A stretch of 64,000 bases of DNA from Ascidiimonas aurantiaca (GTDB lineage Bacteria; Bacteroidota; Bacteroidia; Flavobacteriales; Flavobacteriaceae). The notes under the pieces are model-generated. The model made no database searches, was not told where the DNA came from, and worked only from the letters and a program-made list of their open reading frames with translations. Shown one piece after another: positions 42,903-51,840 of this stretch. The translations under genes and the position numbers were made by a program. Each line of letters starts with the position of its first letter. The first letter of the stretch is position 1. Location of the stretch: NCBI RefSeq assembly GCF_037646345.1, contig NZ_JBBEWR010000015.1:1-64000 (forward strand), in the 5' to 3' direction.

Positions 42903-44204
42903 TTACTCTACTTTCTGCAGTTCTTTAGAATACTTTTTATAAGGCCGTATGATTAATCGGGCCTCTCTGTCAAACCGGATGTAATTATATACCCAATTGA
43001 TAAAAACTACCAAACGGTTACGGAAACCAATTAGGAAGAAAAGGTGCACAAACATCCATACAAACCAGGCAAAAACACCCTGAAAACGAAATTTTGGAAG
43101 ATCTACCACTGCCTTGTTCCTGCCAATGGTGGCCATAGCGCCTTTATCGTAATAACTAAAAGGTTTCATTTCTTTACCCTGTACCAGGCGTATAAGGTTT
43201 ACACCTAACAATTTTCCCTGCTGTATGGCAGGCTGCGCCATCATGGGATGGCCTTTGGGAAAAGCTTCCTCCGTCATAAAAGCCACATCGCCCACCGCAA
43301 AAATATCAGTAAACCCTTCTATTTGGTTAAAACGGTTTACTTTGAGGCGGTTTCCCTGCACTACATATTCTCCGGCATCCAGACCTTTTACGGTAGCTCC
43401 TTTTACACCCGCGGTCCATATTACAGTAGCCGATTCAAACTGAAGATCGGTATTGGTGGTGACCAAATTACCGTCATAATCAGTAACACGTACTTCTTTC
43501 CAAACGTTTACACCCAGAGCCTCTAAAAAATCTTCTGCTTTGGCAGACGCCTTTTCACTCATAGCATCCAGCACACGATCTGCACCCTGTACCAGATTGA
43601 TCTCCATGCGCCGTATATCCAGATCCGGGTAGTCCTTAGGCAAAATACCTTTTTTAATTTCGGCAAGTGCCCCTGCCAGTTCAACCCCCGTAGGGCCGGC
43701 CCCTACGATAACAAAGTTCATAAGTGCATTGCGCTCATTCAGGTTTGAGGTAAGTAATGCCTGTTCAAAATTTTCCAGTATAAGGCTCCTGAGATTTAAA
43801 GACTGTGGAATGGTTTTCATAGCCATACTGTACTTTCGTATCTTCTCGTTCCCAAAGAAATTAGTCTGAGATCCCGTAGCGATTACCAGGTAATCATATT
43901 TTAATGGCCCTATATCGGTATGTATCTTTTTGGCACTCGCATCTACTTCTTCCACATGTGCCAGCCGAAAGAAAAAATTAGGATAATCTTTTAAGATCTT
44001 TCGTATGGGATATGCTATTGAATCTGGCTCAAGCCCTCCGGTAGAAACCTGATAAAGAAGTGGCTGGAATGTATGGTAATTATGCTTGTCAAGAAGTACT
44101 ACCTGTACCTCCTCCTGTTTACCGAGTTGCTTAGCCAGTGAGATCCCGGCAAACCCTCCTCCTATAATAACTATCCTGGGGGTACTCGTTCTGGGTATAT
44201 TCAT
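42903..44204 (-). CDS. ndh: Type II NADH dehydrogenase (NAD(P)/FAD-dependent oxidoreductase)
   Basis: NDH-2 is a single-subunit, non-proton-pumping NADH:quinone oxidoreductase at the inner face of the membrane. The 433-residue protein has the FAD-binding IVIIGGGFAGISLAKQL, the LLYQVSTGGLEPDSI segment and the NAD-binding FVIVGAGPTGVELAGALAE. Also present are IWTAGV, the FAD-proximal DIFAVGDVAFM motif and the QPAIQQGKLLG quinone-site block. The C-terminal hydrophobic stretch FAWFVWMFVHLFFLIGFRN is a membrane anchor, as in the Ndi1/Ndh group. It is transcribed alone, convergent with the GH13 gene. Confidence 0.9.
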   Translation of the reverse strand: MNIPRTSTPRIVIIGGGFAGISLAKQLGKQEEVQVVLLDKHNYHTFQPLLYQVSTGGLEPDSIAYPIRKILKDYPNFFFRLAHVEEVDASAKKIHTDIGPLKYDYLVIATGSQTNFFGNEKIRKYSMAMKTIPQSLNLRSLILENFEQALLTSNLNERNALMNFVIVGAGPTGVELAGALAEIKKGILPKDYPDLDIRRMEINLVQGADRVLDAMSEKASAKAEDFLEALGVNVWKEVRVTDYDGNLVTTNTDLQFESATVIWTAGVKGATVKGLDAGEYVVQGNRLKVNRFNQIEGFTDIFAVGDVAFMTEEAFPKGHPMMAQPAIQQGKLLGVNLIRLVQGKEMKPFSYYDKGAMATIGRNKAVVDLPKFRFQGVFAWFVWMFVHLFFLIGFRNRLVVFINWVYNYIRFDREARLIIRPYKKYSKELQKVE

Positions 44205-44518
44205 AGCAGTATTTTAAAACACAAAAATAACCAAACGGCAGGATATTGTGATGTTTGTTTTATTTTATCTTTTGAAAGACCCTACGAAACTCAAATAATC
44301 ATGAATGAAATACGTTAATATGTCTCTGTAATTTATAAAGCAGCCATCCCTAAAACTATGATATTTTTTTGATGACCTTTTTATTAGGTTTTAAATTCAT
44401 CAAGTATATATACAGTTATTTGTATAGGGATTATAGAAATCATAAAAGAAATTAATGCTGATTTATGTAACAATGTCATGACAAGCACTACTTATTATAA
44501 AAATATTGGATACTATTT
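44205..44518. other. Divergent intergenic region before ECF sigma gene 2
   Basis: These 314 AT-rich bases separate ndh (minus) from the ECF sigma gene (plus). No gene, tRNA or strong hairpin is seen, and no convincing TTTG / TAnnTTTG promoter pair could be assigned. It presumably carries both promoters and a long sigma-gene leader. Confidence 0.5.
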
Positions 44519-45013
44519 GTGATTAAACAACTTGAACATAATTTTGTTACCGAACTTGAACGTCACCAGAACATTGTTCATAAAGTATGCAGAATCTATA
44601 CGAATGATGAAGATGCCCATAAAGATCTTTTTCAGGAAATTACTATCCAGCTATGGAAAGCATATCCCAAGTTCAGGGGAGAATCAAAATTAAGTACCTG
44701 GATGTATAGGGTTGCCCTGAATACGGCCATAACACTCTACAGAAAATCCAAAAGATCGGTAAATACTCAGAATATTGACCATGTGGACTTCAAGATATCA
44801 ACAGAGCCTTATGACGATACTGAAGAAAAACATTTAAAGTTAATGTATGAAGCGATCAAACAGTTGAACGATATTGAAAAAGCCCTGGTTTTTCTTTACC
44901 TGGAAGAAAAAGATTATACCGAGATCTCTGAAACGCTCGGTATTACCGAAGTGAATGCCAGAGTAAAAATGAACCGCATAAAAACAAAATTAAGAACCAT
45001 TTTGAATCCATAA
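44519..45013 (+). CDS. ECF-type sigma factor 2
   Basis: The 164-residue protein starts with GTG at 44519 (MIKQLEHNFVTELER). It shows sigma region 2 (DAHKDLFQEITIQLWKAYPKFRGESKLSTWMYRVALNTAI, about 35-75) and region 4 (ALVFLYLEEKDYTEISETLGITEVNARVKMNRIKTKLR). It is followed one base later by a two- to four-helix membrane protein that is probably its regulator. Target genes cannot be told from the window. Confidence 0.9.
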   Translation: MIKQLEHNFVTELERHQNIVHKVCRIYTNDEDAHKDLFQEITIQLWKAYPKFRGESKLSTWMYRVALNTAITLYRKSKRSVNTQNIDHVDFKISTEPYDDTEEKHLKLMYEAIKQLNDIEKALVFLYLEEKDYTEISETLGITEVNARVKMNRIKTKLRTILNP

Positions 45014-45014
45014 T

Positions 45015-45647
45015 ATGGAAGAATTAGATATTTTAAAAAAAGACTGGAAACGTAAAGAAGAAACACTTCCCAAACTGTCTTACGATGATATATACCGAAT
45101 GATCTGGAAAAAGTCGTCCTCAATCGTACGATGGATTTTCTACATAAGCATTATAGAAATCATTCTTGGTATCTTACTCACTTTTTTCATAGCCGATAAA
45201 GATTATTGGGATGATCTTGAAAAATATGATATGGTGGGGATCACTATTTTTACCTACTCTATCACATACATTATAGCGATTTACTTCGTTGTACTTTTTT
45301 ACAGAAACTACAAGCTTATTTCGGCGGCAGATTCTACCAGTAAGCTTATGGAAAATATTTTCAGGACCCGAAAAACCGTAAAGCGTTATATTGCCATCGC
45401 CCTTACTATTTCTGGTATTTACAGTATCTACTTCTTTATTTCTATCATGCAAAAGGAGGTGATTGCCCAAACTTTGGTTGAAAACGACGGTGTTCTGCCT
45501 GATTATTTCTGGCTCATGATGATTATAATCGGAATTATCACCGTTTTTATCACTATCGGGATTATGTGGCTTATCTATCAGTTATTCTACGGGTTATTAC
45601 TTAGAGGACTCCGTAAAAATTACAAGGAACTGCAGAGCATTGAATAA
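45015..45647 (+). CDS. Polytopic membrane protein next to sigma factor 2 (possible anti-sigma)
   Basis: The 210-residue protein has a soluble N-terminus of about 35 residues (MEELDILKKDWKRKEETLPK) and four predicted membrane segments, beginning WIFYISIIEIILGILLTFFI. This N-terminal style, ending in KLSYDDIYRM-type residues, is frequent in flavobacterial proteins encoded directly after ECF sigma factors. It is therefore likely to bind the sigma factor at the membrane; the claim rests on position and topology. It starts one base after the sigma stop. Confidence 0.65.
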   Translation: MEELDILKKDWKRKEETLPKLSYDDIYRMIWKKSSSIVRWIFYISIIEIILGILLTFFIADKDYWDDLEKYDMVGITIFTYSITYIIAIYFVVLFYRNYKLISAADSTSKLMENIFRTRKTVKRYIAIALTISGIYSIYFFISIMQKEVIAQTLVENDGVLPDYFWLMMIIIGIITVFITIGIMWLIYQLFYGLLLRGLRKNYKELQSIE

Positions 45648-45709
45648 AATGTGCTATAAGGTTTTGATAAAACTAAGCGAGATATATTAAAAACCAGAAA
45701 AAATTATAG

Positions 45710-46513
45710 TTAATATTGCCACTTACGTTGTTTGTGCATTTCTTCATATTCTATGAGTTCTTCCTGAGGAATTACTTTTAAGAAAGAGGGGTGCTGCTCA
45801 ATAGCATATTCTATTTTTTCTACAATTTCTTCAATTGTATCAGTATCATAATCTATTTCAAGGGGTTCTTTTATTTGCATTGATTGTAAAATGCCTTTCT
45901 TTTTCACCATAAGGCCTTTTTTGTCAAAAGAACGCCTAAAACCATCAATAACAATAGGTATTACCAAAGGCTTATATTGTTTTATTATATGTGCGGTTCC
46001 TTTACGAATGGGTTTCCAGGGTTTTGTGGTACCCTGAGGGAAAGTAATTACCCAACCGTCTTCTAAAGCCATTCCTATGTTTTCAGTATCATTAAAATTT
46101 ACATCCCTGTTAATATTTTTACCTTTCTCTCTCCAGGTCCTTTCTACGGTAATTGCTCCTGCATACGCCAGTATTTTAGGTAATAAACCTGATTTCATAG
46201 TCTCTTTGGCGGCTACGTAGTAAATATTGAGTTTGGGCCTCCATAAATAACCAACATTCTTAATAGAATCTACTCTTCCCGATAAACTGGCATTAAAAAC
46301 ATGGAACATGGCTACCACATCTGCAAAGTAGGTTTGGTGATTTGAGACAAATAATACGCCGTTTTCAGGTAGCTCTTTAATTACTTCCGAGCCCTCAATA
46401 TGCAGTTCATTAAACCCGCGATATCTTCGGTGTGTTAATATCCCAAAAACTCTGATAAGCCATTTTTTTAAAAAAAGTATGTGCCCAAATGGATTTTCTT
46501 TAAACAACCCCAT
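45710..46513 (-). CDS. plsC: 1-acyl-sn-glycerol-3-phosphate acyltransferase family protein
   Basis: PlsC-type enzymes acylate lysophosphatidic acid in phospholipid synthesis at the inner membrane. The ATG at 46513 gives MGLFKENPFGHILF, 267 residues; a TTG two codons upstream is unlikely. The catalytic NHQTYFAD (Nx... of the HX4D motif) lies near residue 66, and the second motif FPQGTTKPW replaces the usual FPEGT. The Glu-to-Gln change in this block is noteworthy but the rest is intact. It is downstream of and possibly co-transcribed with the NUDIX gene. Confidence 0.85.
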   Translation of the reverse strand: MGLFKENPFGHILFLKKWLIRVFGILTHRRYRGFNELHIEGSEVIKELPENGVLFVSNHQTYFADVVAMFHVFNASLSGRVDSIKNVGYLWRPKLNIYYVAAKETMKSGLLPKILAYAGAITVERTWREKGKNINRDVNFNDTENIGMALEDGWVITFPQGTTKPWKPIRKGTAHIIKQYKPLVIPIVIDGFRRSFDKKGLMVKKKGILQSMQIKEPLEIDYDTDTIEEIVEKIEYAIEQHPSFLKVIPQEELIEYEEMHKQRKWQY

Positions 46514-46546
46514 ATACAATGTTCATATTAACCTAACTTCACAAAA

Positions 46547-47203
46547 TTACAAATAATGCCTGGTAATTGCCGCATTGAGGAGTTCTTTAACCTCATTTAA
46601 CATCATGGCGGTAGCCCCCCAGACCGTATAACCCCGTAGTTTAAATGCAGGTACCTGAATATTTGAGGCAAATGAAGTAGTGGCGACGGTCTCAAAAACA
46701 GCTTTCTCATGTAAAAACTCCGCCAGAGGTACTTCTATAATTTGCTCGACTTCCGCTTCTTCAGGAATAAAAGAAGGTTCTTCCCTCGTAAACCCCAGGT
46801 AAGGTGATACCAGAAAGTTACTGGGGGGAATATATACATCGGTTAATGATCGTATTATCTGTACCTGTGAAGGGGGTACTCCAACTTCTTCAAATGTTTC
46901 CCGCAAAGCTGTTTCTTTTAGATCCCTATCGTATTGTTCTACTTTACCCCCCGGAAAACCTACCTGATTTGAGTGAACACCGGGATAGCTTTTGCGGTGT
47001 ATCAATACAAAACTTGTATCAACCGACTGTTTTGGATAAAAAAGCATCAATACCCCTGCTTTTTTGGCATGTAAGCGTTGCTCTGTAAAATTTTTAAGCT
47101 CTTTAAATCGAAGTGAGGAGGTCATTTTGTAATGAGACTCTTGCCCGGGAAGGGGCATATTTGTTATTTTTGGAATCGATTCTAAAAAAAGATCAAATCT
47201 CAT
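46547..47203 (-). CDS. NUDIX hydrolase, CoA-pyrophosphatase (NudL) type
   Basis: The 218-residue cytoplasmic protein contains the CoAse-type upstream motif LIHRKSYPGVHSNQVGFPGG and the NUDIX helix TALRETFEEVGV, with the catalytic Glu residues. This family cleaves CoA and oxidised CoA to 3',5'-ADP and phosphopantetheine. The start codon (complement of 47201-47203) overlaps by two bases the start of the divergent cyclophilin gene, so its promoter must lie within that gene's coding region. Homologous start residues (MRFDLFLESIPKI) support the choice. Confidence 0.88.
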   Translation of the reverse strand: MRFDLFLESIPKITNMPLPGQESHYKMTSSLRFKELKNFTEQRLHAKKAGVLMLFYPKQSVDTSFVLIHRKSYPGVHSNQVGFPGGKVEQYDRDLKETALRETFEEVGVPPSQVQIIRSLTDVYIPPSNFLVSPYLGFTREEPSFIPEEAEVEQIIEVPLAEFLHEKAVFETVATTSFASNIQVPAFKLRGYTVWGATAMMLNEVKELLNAAITRHYL

Positions 47204-47921
47204 GCTTTTATTTCTACGTGCGATTTTTACAATATTACTATTTATATGTTTAACAGCCTGTCATCAAAAAAATGAAAAGGCAATATCAGTTAAACCCGGT
47301 ACTAAAAATAAAGTTAAAGATACGGTTGCTAACCCAAATACGACTACAAGAGAAACCAAAAAGGAAGAACCCTTTAAGTTAGACGAAGATAATGCGATTC
47401 CTTTCTTTTTTGACTATGCCCAACAAACTTCTGAGAAGCGTGTAAAGATCACTACTCAATTTGGTAGTTTTGTGATAGAGCTGTTTGAAGAAACCCCTTA
47501 TCACCGTGCTAATTTTATATACTTAACCAAATCTGGGTATTTTAACACTACGTATTTTCACCGTGTGGTAAAAGGCTTCATAATTCAGGGGGGAAACTCA
47601 GATAATCGTAAAACGGGGGAAAAAAGGGCCTCTATAGGCCGGTATTTGCTGCCACCGGACACTAAAAAAGGGTTTAAACATCACAGGGGTGTAGTTTCTA
47701 TGCCCAGTAGTGATATAGATAACCCGCATAAACTGGCTTCTCCTTTCGAATTTTTTATTGTTGTAAAAGATCCGGGATCCTATCATCTGGATGGAAATTA
47801 CACGGCTTTTGGTCGTGTAATACAGGGTATGGATGTTGTTGATACCATAAACGCTTTGCCTACCGATGATGGAGAATGGCCCCTGCAAAACGTGTACATA
47901 AAAGCTGAGGTTACAGAATGA
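47202..47921 (+). CDS. Peptidyl-prolyl cis-trans isomerase, cyclophilin-type lipoprotein
   Basis: The 239-residue predicted lipoprotein has the signal MLLFLRAIFTILLFICLTAC (lipid Cys 20). A linker of about 40 residues is followed by a cyclophilin domain: FGSFVIELFEETPYHRANF, YFNTTYFHRVVKGFIIQGGN and GNYTAFGRVIQGMDVVD. The active-site Arg in FHRV and the FxxQGG block are retained. It probably assists folding of outer-membrane or lipoproteins in the periplasm. Its ATG overlaps the divergent NUDIX start within CATG. Confidence 0.9.
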   Translation: MLLFLRAIFTILLFICLTACHQKNEKAISVKPGTKNKVKDTVANPNTTTRETKKEEPFKLDEDNAIPFFFDYAQQTSEKRVKITTQFGSFVIELFEETPYHRANFIYLTKSGYFNTTYFHRVVKGFIIQGGNSDNRKTGEKRASIGRYLLPPDTKKGFKHHRGVVSMPSSDIDNPHKLASPFEFFIVVKDPGSYHLDGNYTAFGRVIQGMDVVDTINALPTDDGEWPLQNVYIKAEVTE

Positions 47922-47923
47922 TG

Positions 47924-48526
47924 CTAGCCAATTGAAGGGAGCTTTAACTTGAAATATACTGCTAATAACCTGATCACAATAACTACCAAAGCTGTGATAA
48001 TATAAATACTGTTCTCTGGTAACCCTAAAGCATCCAGTATAAAATAAGCCAGTCCTCCGGCAATACAGGCCGTAGCATAGATCTCTTTATGAAATATCAC
48101 CGGAACCTCATTACAAAGAATATCTCTGATAACCCCTCCAAAAGAACCACTCATGGCACCCAAAGCAATAGAAACAATAGGATGTAACTGTGCCTCTATT
48201 CCCTTTTCAACACCAATAATGGTAAAAACACCTAAACCTACAGTGTCAAAAAGAAAAAGGGAAGTTCTTAAATAATCGAGTTTACGACGGAAAATAATAG
48301 CAAATACTACTCCTATGGTAATAGTATATACATAGTTAAGATCAAACATCCATCCTACGGGCGTTCTTCCTATAAGAATATCCCGTAAGGTACCTCCTCC
48401 CAATGCAGTAACAAAAGCAATGATAAAAATACCAAACGGATCAAAGCGCTTGCCAAATGCAGTAAGCACACCCGAAATAGCAAAAACAAAGGTACCCAGT
48501 ATATCTAAAGCGTATAAAAGACTCAC
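47924..48526 (-). CDS. Trimeric intracellular cation (TRIC) channel family protein
   Basis: The 200-residue integral membrane protein has two repeats of the UPF0126 domain, each with a glycine-rich motif: ALGGGTLRDILIG near residue 40 and GSFGGVIRDILC near residue 130. About seven membrane segments are predicted. Bacterial TRIC homologues form cation-permeable trimers. It starts with GTG, whose first bases overlap the stop of the RDD gene (GTGA), so translation is coupled to that gene. Confidence 0.9.
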   Translation of the reverse strand: MSLLYALDILGTFVFAISGVLTAFGKRFDPFGIFIIAFVTALGGGTLRDILIGRTPVGWMFDLNYVYTITIGVVFAIIFRRKLDYLRTSLFLFDTVGLGVFTIIGVEKGIEAQLHPIVSIALGAMSGSFGGVIRDILCNEVPVIFHKEIYATACIAGGLAYFILDALGLPENSIYIITALVVIVIRLLAVYFKLKLPSIG

Positions 48527-49239
48527 ATGTTCTGGGTATAAAAGTTATAATCTGATATTACTTTCTGCAAAAAAACCATAGGCTTCTCCTCGCTTTTTAT
48601 TCCTAAAACCTCCTCTACCCGATGCCCAAGCCTTACTACTATATGGTGATCGCCGTGCTTGAGTGCTTCTTTGTACATAAGTTTTATTTCTTCTATCTCC
48701 CTGTCATTGAAAATAGTGACCTGAGGATAAGACGGTTTATAGTCTGCGGGAATATCACTATGAAGAGTATCCTGAATAGAAACTATGTGTTTTTCGCTAA
48801 TAACAGTGGTACCCGCCGCGATATCTCCCAGGCGCTGCCCTTTGTTACTGAGAAGAATGGTAAGTACCGCTCCTCCGCAGGAAGTAAGTGACACATCTAT
48901 TATTCGCAGCATCCACCTGATAAAATAACTGGAAAAAGAAGGACGGCTTCCATCGAGTTTAACCACCCGTATTTTTGCTACATATTTTCCTATTGTTTTT
49001 CCATCGGTAAAGGTTTCCAGCAACAAATAGTAGAGAAATGCGGGTAAACTGGCCACCATGTAAAATACCCAGGCATCTTCCATATCAATATTTAAAGAAG
49101 ACAGCAACCAAAATATCATGATCATATAGGTAATTAATACTACTGTATCTAACAGAAATGCAACCATACGATCTACAATACTGGCAACCTTTTGATGTAT
49201 CCCCACATTTTGGGAAGTTTCTATTTGGAATTTGTCCAT
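48523..49239 (-). CDS. RDD family membrane protein
   Basis: The 238-residue protein contains an RDD domain (PF06271). Its N-terminal membrane helix begins with the conserved RMVAFLLDTVVLI (R-x6-D). Two more helices and the FSSYFIRWMLRIIDV and KGQRLGDIAAGTTVIS blocks follow. The C-terminal 80 residues are soluble. RDD proteins accompany MoxR/DUF58 gene clusters in many Bacteroidota, as here, where the divergent cluster begins 52 bases away. Their role, possibly ion or peptide transport, is not settled. Confidence 0.88.
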   Translation of the reverse strand: MDKFQIETSQNVGIHQKVASIVDRMVAFLLDTVVLITYMIMIFWLLSSLNIDMEDAWVFYMVASLPAFLYYLLLETFTDGKTIGKYVAKIRVVKLDGSRPSFSSYFIRWMLRIIDVSLTSCGGAVLTILLSNKGQRLGDIAAGTTVISEKHIVSIQDTLHSDIPADYKPSYPQVTIFNDREIEEIKLMYKEALKHGDHHIVVRLGHRVEEVLGIKSEEKPMVFLQKVISDYNFYTQNM

Positions 49240-49290
49240 ATTTTCTTTTCTTTGGATTCTGGTTAATACTGAATCCTTTTATACTTTCTA

Positions 49291-50247
49291 ATGCGTGAAG
49301 CTGCTTTTGTCAAGCAAAATAAAGACAAATGGTTAATTTTTGAAAGTGTTCTTAAAAATAAAGAACAAATAACCCCCGGTAAACTCGCAGATCTGTACAT
49401 TGAAGTTACAGATCATCTTAGTTATGCCAGGACTTTCTACCCCAATAGCAAAACTACTGCTTATCTCAATAGTTTAGCTTCTCTGGCGCATCAAAATATC
49501 TATAAAACCAAAAAGGAAAATAAAAACAGGATTATTTCTTTCTGGAAAGAAGAGTTTCCCAAAGAGTTTTATCACTATAGGAAAGCACTGTTGTTTTCTT
49601 TTCTGGTATTTATGACTTTTACCATCATCGGTGCCTATTCCGCTGCTACAGACGGAGATTTTGTAAGAGCCTTTCTGGGAGATAACTATGTAAATATGAC
49701 ACTTGAGAATATTGAACAGGGAGATCCTATGGCAGTGTATAAACAACAAAGTGAAATTAACATGTTTTTGGGGATTACCATCAACAATATAAAAGTAGCT
49801 CTCACGGCTTTTGCCCTCGGTATTTTTACAGGGATTGGAACGGTTGTGTTATTAATGCAAAACGGGCTCATGCTGGGTAGTTTTCAATACTTTTTTTACG
49901 ATCAGGGGCTCCTTTGGGAATCGGTCAGGACGATATGGATTCACGGCACTATCGAAATATCTGTGATCATTATAGCAGGTTGCGCAGGAATTGTGCTGGG
50001 TAACGGTATTCTTTTCCCGGGCACTTATACCAGACTGGAATCATTTAAACGGGGGGTAAAGGCCGGCCTGAAAATACTGGTAAGTACCATTCCCTTTTTT
50101 ATGGTTGCCGGTTTTCTAGAAGGCTTTGTTACCAGACATACGGAAATGCCAGATTGGCTGGCAATTACTATTATTGGCCTTTCTCTATTTGTGATCATAT
50201 ACTACTATGTAATTTACCCTTTTAAACTTAACAAAATCCATGAATAA
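49291..50247 (+). CDS. Stage II sporulation protein M family membrane protein
   Basis: The 318-residue protein has a cytoplasmic N-terminal half (to about residue 95) and about six membrane segments. The characteristic region contains TAFALGIFTGIGTVVLLMQNGLMLG and GTIEISVIIIAGCAGIVLG (SpoIIM/DUF95). In non-sporulating bacteria these proteins belong to envelope clusters with MoxR ATPases. It heads a plus-strand operon of six genes, overlapping the next gene by eight bases. Confidence 0.88.
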   Translation: MREAAFVKQNKDKWLIFESVLKNKEQITPGKLADLYIEVTDHLSYARTFYPNSKTTAYLNSLASLAHQNIYKTKKENKNRIISFWKEEFPKEFYHYRKALLFSFLVFMTFTIIGAYSAATDGDFVRAFLGDNYVNMTLENIEQGDPMAVYKQQSEINMFLGITINNIKVALTAFALGIFTGIGTVVLLMQNGLMLGSFQYFFYDQGLLWESVRTIWIHGTIEISVIIIAGCAGIVLGNGILFPGTYTRLESFKRGVKAGLKILVSTIPFFMVAGFLEGFVTRHTEMPDWLAITIIGLSLFVIIYYYVIYPFKLNKIHE

Positions 50248-51118
50248 AACATTTATAATATTAAAAAAACAACGTGAACTCGGGGAGATCTTAACAGATA
50301 CTTTCGCATTTCTCAGAAATGAATTCAAGCCGTTTTTTAAACTCATATTGCAGATTGCCGGCCCTTATCTTTTAATAGCGGCAGCAGGCGGAGTATTATA
50401 TTTTTACGGCTTCTTTTCATCTATAGATACCGAATCAGGTATAGACTTTGGGATGATCTCTGTATTTGCTATGCTATTGGGGTTCCTGCTGTTGTTTTTT
50501 GGAGGAGTGGCCTCTTATGTATTATCATATTCTGTTACACTAAACTATATTAAATCATACGATCAAAATAAGGGAGAAGTACACATACCCGATGTACGAA
50601 AATGGGTAAAAGAAAGTTTTTGGAGCATTTTGGGTCTGGGCATACTAAACGGTATTATGCTTTTGGTGGGGTTCATTCTTTGCCTTATTCCCGGTATTTA
50701 CCTGTGGGTGCCGCTCACTATGACTTTTGCTATTCTCATTTACCGCAATCATTCGGTTACCGATGCGATTAGTGAAAGTTTTACACTGATAAAAGATGAA
50801 TGGTGGAATACTTTCTTGTATCTTTTGGTTATAGGCATTATTGTAGGTGTTGCCGGATATGTATTCAGTATTCCGGCAGCCGTGTATTCCTGGATCAAAA
50901 TGGGGGTGTTTATGAATGAAATGAACCTTGCAGACCCCACTAGTTTCATCGATCCTGTATATGTCGTTCTAAACCTTTTATCATATACATTTCGTTTCTT
51001 TCTGAATCTTATTTCAGTAGTTGCTTCCATTCTTATTTATTTTCACCTCAATGAAAAAAAGAATTTTACCGGTACCTATCAGCGTATAAGTTCTCTTGGA
51101 GACCGCAGTGAAAAATGA
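50240..51118 (+). CDS. Polytopic membrane protein in the MoxR cluster
   Basis: The 292-residue protein has a cytoplasmic N-terminus (KQRELGEILTDTFAFLRNEFK) and about six membrane segments with Gly-rich helices. The CLIPGIYLWVPLTMTFAILIY motif resembles the glycerophosphodiester-phosphodiesterase-type membrane domain often found next to SpoIIM and DUF4129 genes. No catalytic residues are visible. It overlaps SpoIIM by eight bases and the DUF4129 gene by four, hence a translationally coupled complex member. The exact role is unknown. Confidence 0.7.
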   Translation: MNKTFIILKKQRELGEILTDTFAFLRNEFKPFFKLILQIAGPYLLIAAAGGVLYFYGFFSSIDTESGIDFGMISVFAMLLGFLLLFFGGVASYVLSYSVTLNYIKSYDQNKGEVHIPDVRKWVKESFWSILGLGILNGIMLLVGFILCLIPGIYLWVPLTMTFAILIYRNHSVTDAISESFTLIKDEWWNTFLYLLVIGIIVGVAGYVFSIPAAVYSWIKMGVFMNEMNLADPTSFIDPVYVVLNLLSYTFRFFLNLISVVASILIYFHLNEKKNFTGTYQRISSLGDRSEK

Positions 51119-51840
51119 TAAAATATTTCGCTTTTATACTGCTTTTATGCGGAGGCATCGCACCTTCCATAAGTACTGCCCAGGAATTTCCGGCAGACAG
51201 CACCTATATTGAAAAAAAACAAATAGATCCGGAAGCTCTTGAAGCATACAGGTCTAAAAAAGAATATGATTATACCCCGGAGAAAAATACTTCAGGTTGG
51301 TGGGAGCATTTCAAAACGTGGTTCCTTGGTGTGCTAAAGCGTTTTCTGGAATCTGTTTTCGGGTATGAAGTTACTTCAGGATTTTTAAATACATTCTTCT
51401 ATGTACTTATTTATGGAAGTCTTGCCCTGTTGTTATTCCTTCTTATTATGCTATTTGCCAAAGTACCAACACGGTCTTTTCTTTCTACCCACCCAAATCC
51501 GCAAACGGTAGCGATCACAGAAGAAGAGGCCCTCATGCAGCAGGAAGATCTGTCGGCACTAATTAATAAAGCGCTTGTGCAAAAAAACTACCGGCTTGCT
51601 ATACGCTATTTGTACCTGAAAGCATTAAAACAACTCTCCGGTAAGGGATATGTGAAATGGGAACCTCAAAAAACCAATGATGAATACTTAAAGGAACTCA
51701 CAGTTAAACCGTTAAAAAATCACTTTCTGGAAATAACCCGGATATATGACTTTGTCTGGTATGGTAATTTTAGTGTTGACGAACCTGGTTTTTTAAAAAT
51801 ACAACAGGTGTTTAATAACCTTGAACAAAAATTGAAGTAA
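51115..51840 (+). CDS. DUF4129 domain membrane protein
   Basis: The 241-residue protein has an N-terminal signal/membrane helix, a second membrane segment around residues 95-117 (VLIYGSLALLLFLLIMLFA) and a C-terminal DUF4129 domain. That domain is recognisable by LAIRYLYLKALKQLSGKGYVKW and RIYDFVWYGNFSVDE. DUF4129 resembles the end region of bacterial transglutaminase-like membrane proteins encoded with MoxR/DUF58. It touches the DUF4350 gene, whose ATG follows its stop directly. Confidence 0.85.
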   Translation: MIKYFAFILLLCGGIAPSISTAQEFPADSTYIEKKQIDPEALEAYRSKKEYDYTPEKNTSGWWEHFKTWFLGVLKRFLESVFGYEVTSGFLNTFFYVLIYGSLALLLFLLIMLFAKVPTRSFLSTHPNPQTVAITEEEALMQQEDLSALINKALVQKNYRLAIRYLYLKALKQLSGKGYVKWEPQKTNDEYLKELTVKPLKNHFLEITRIYDFVWYGNFSVDEPGFLKIQQVFNNLEQKLK

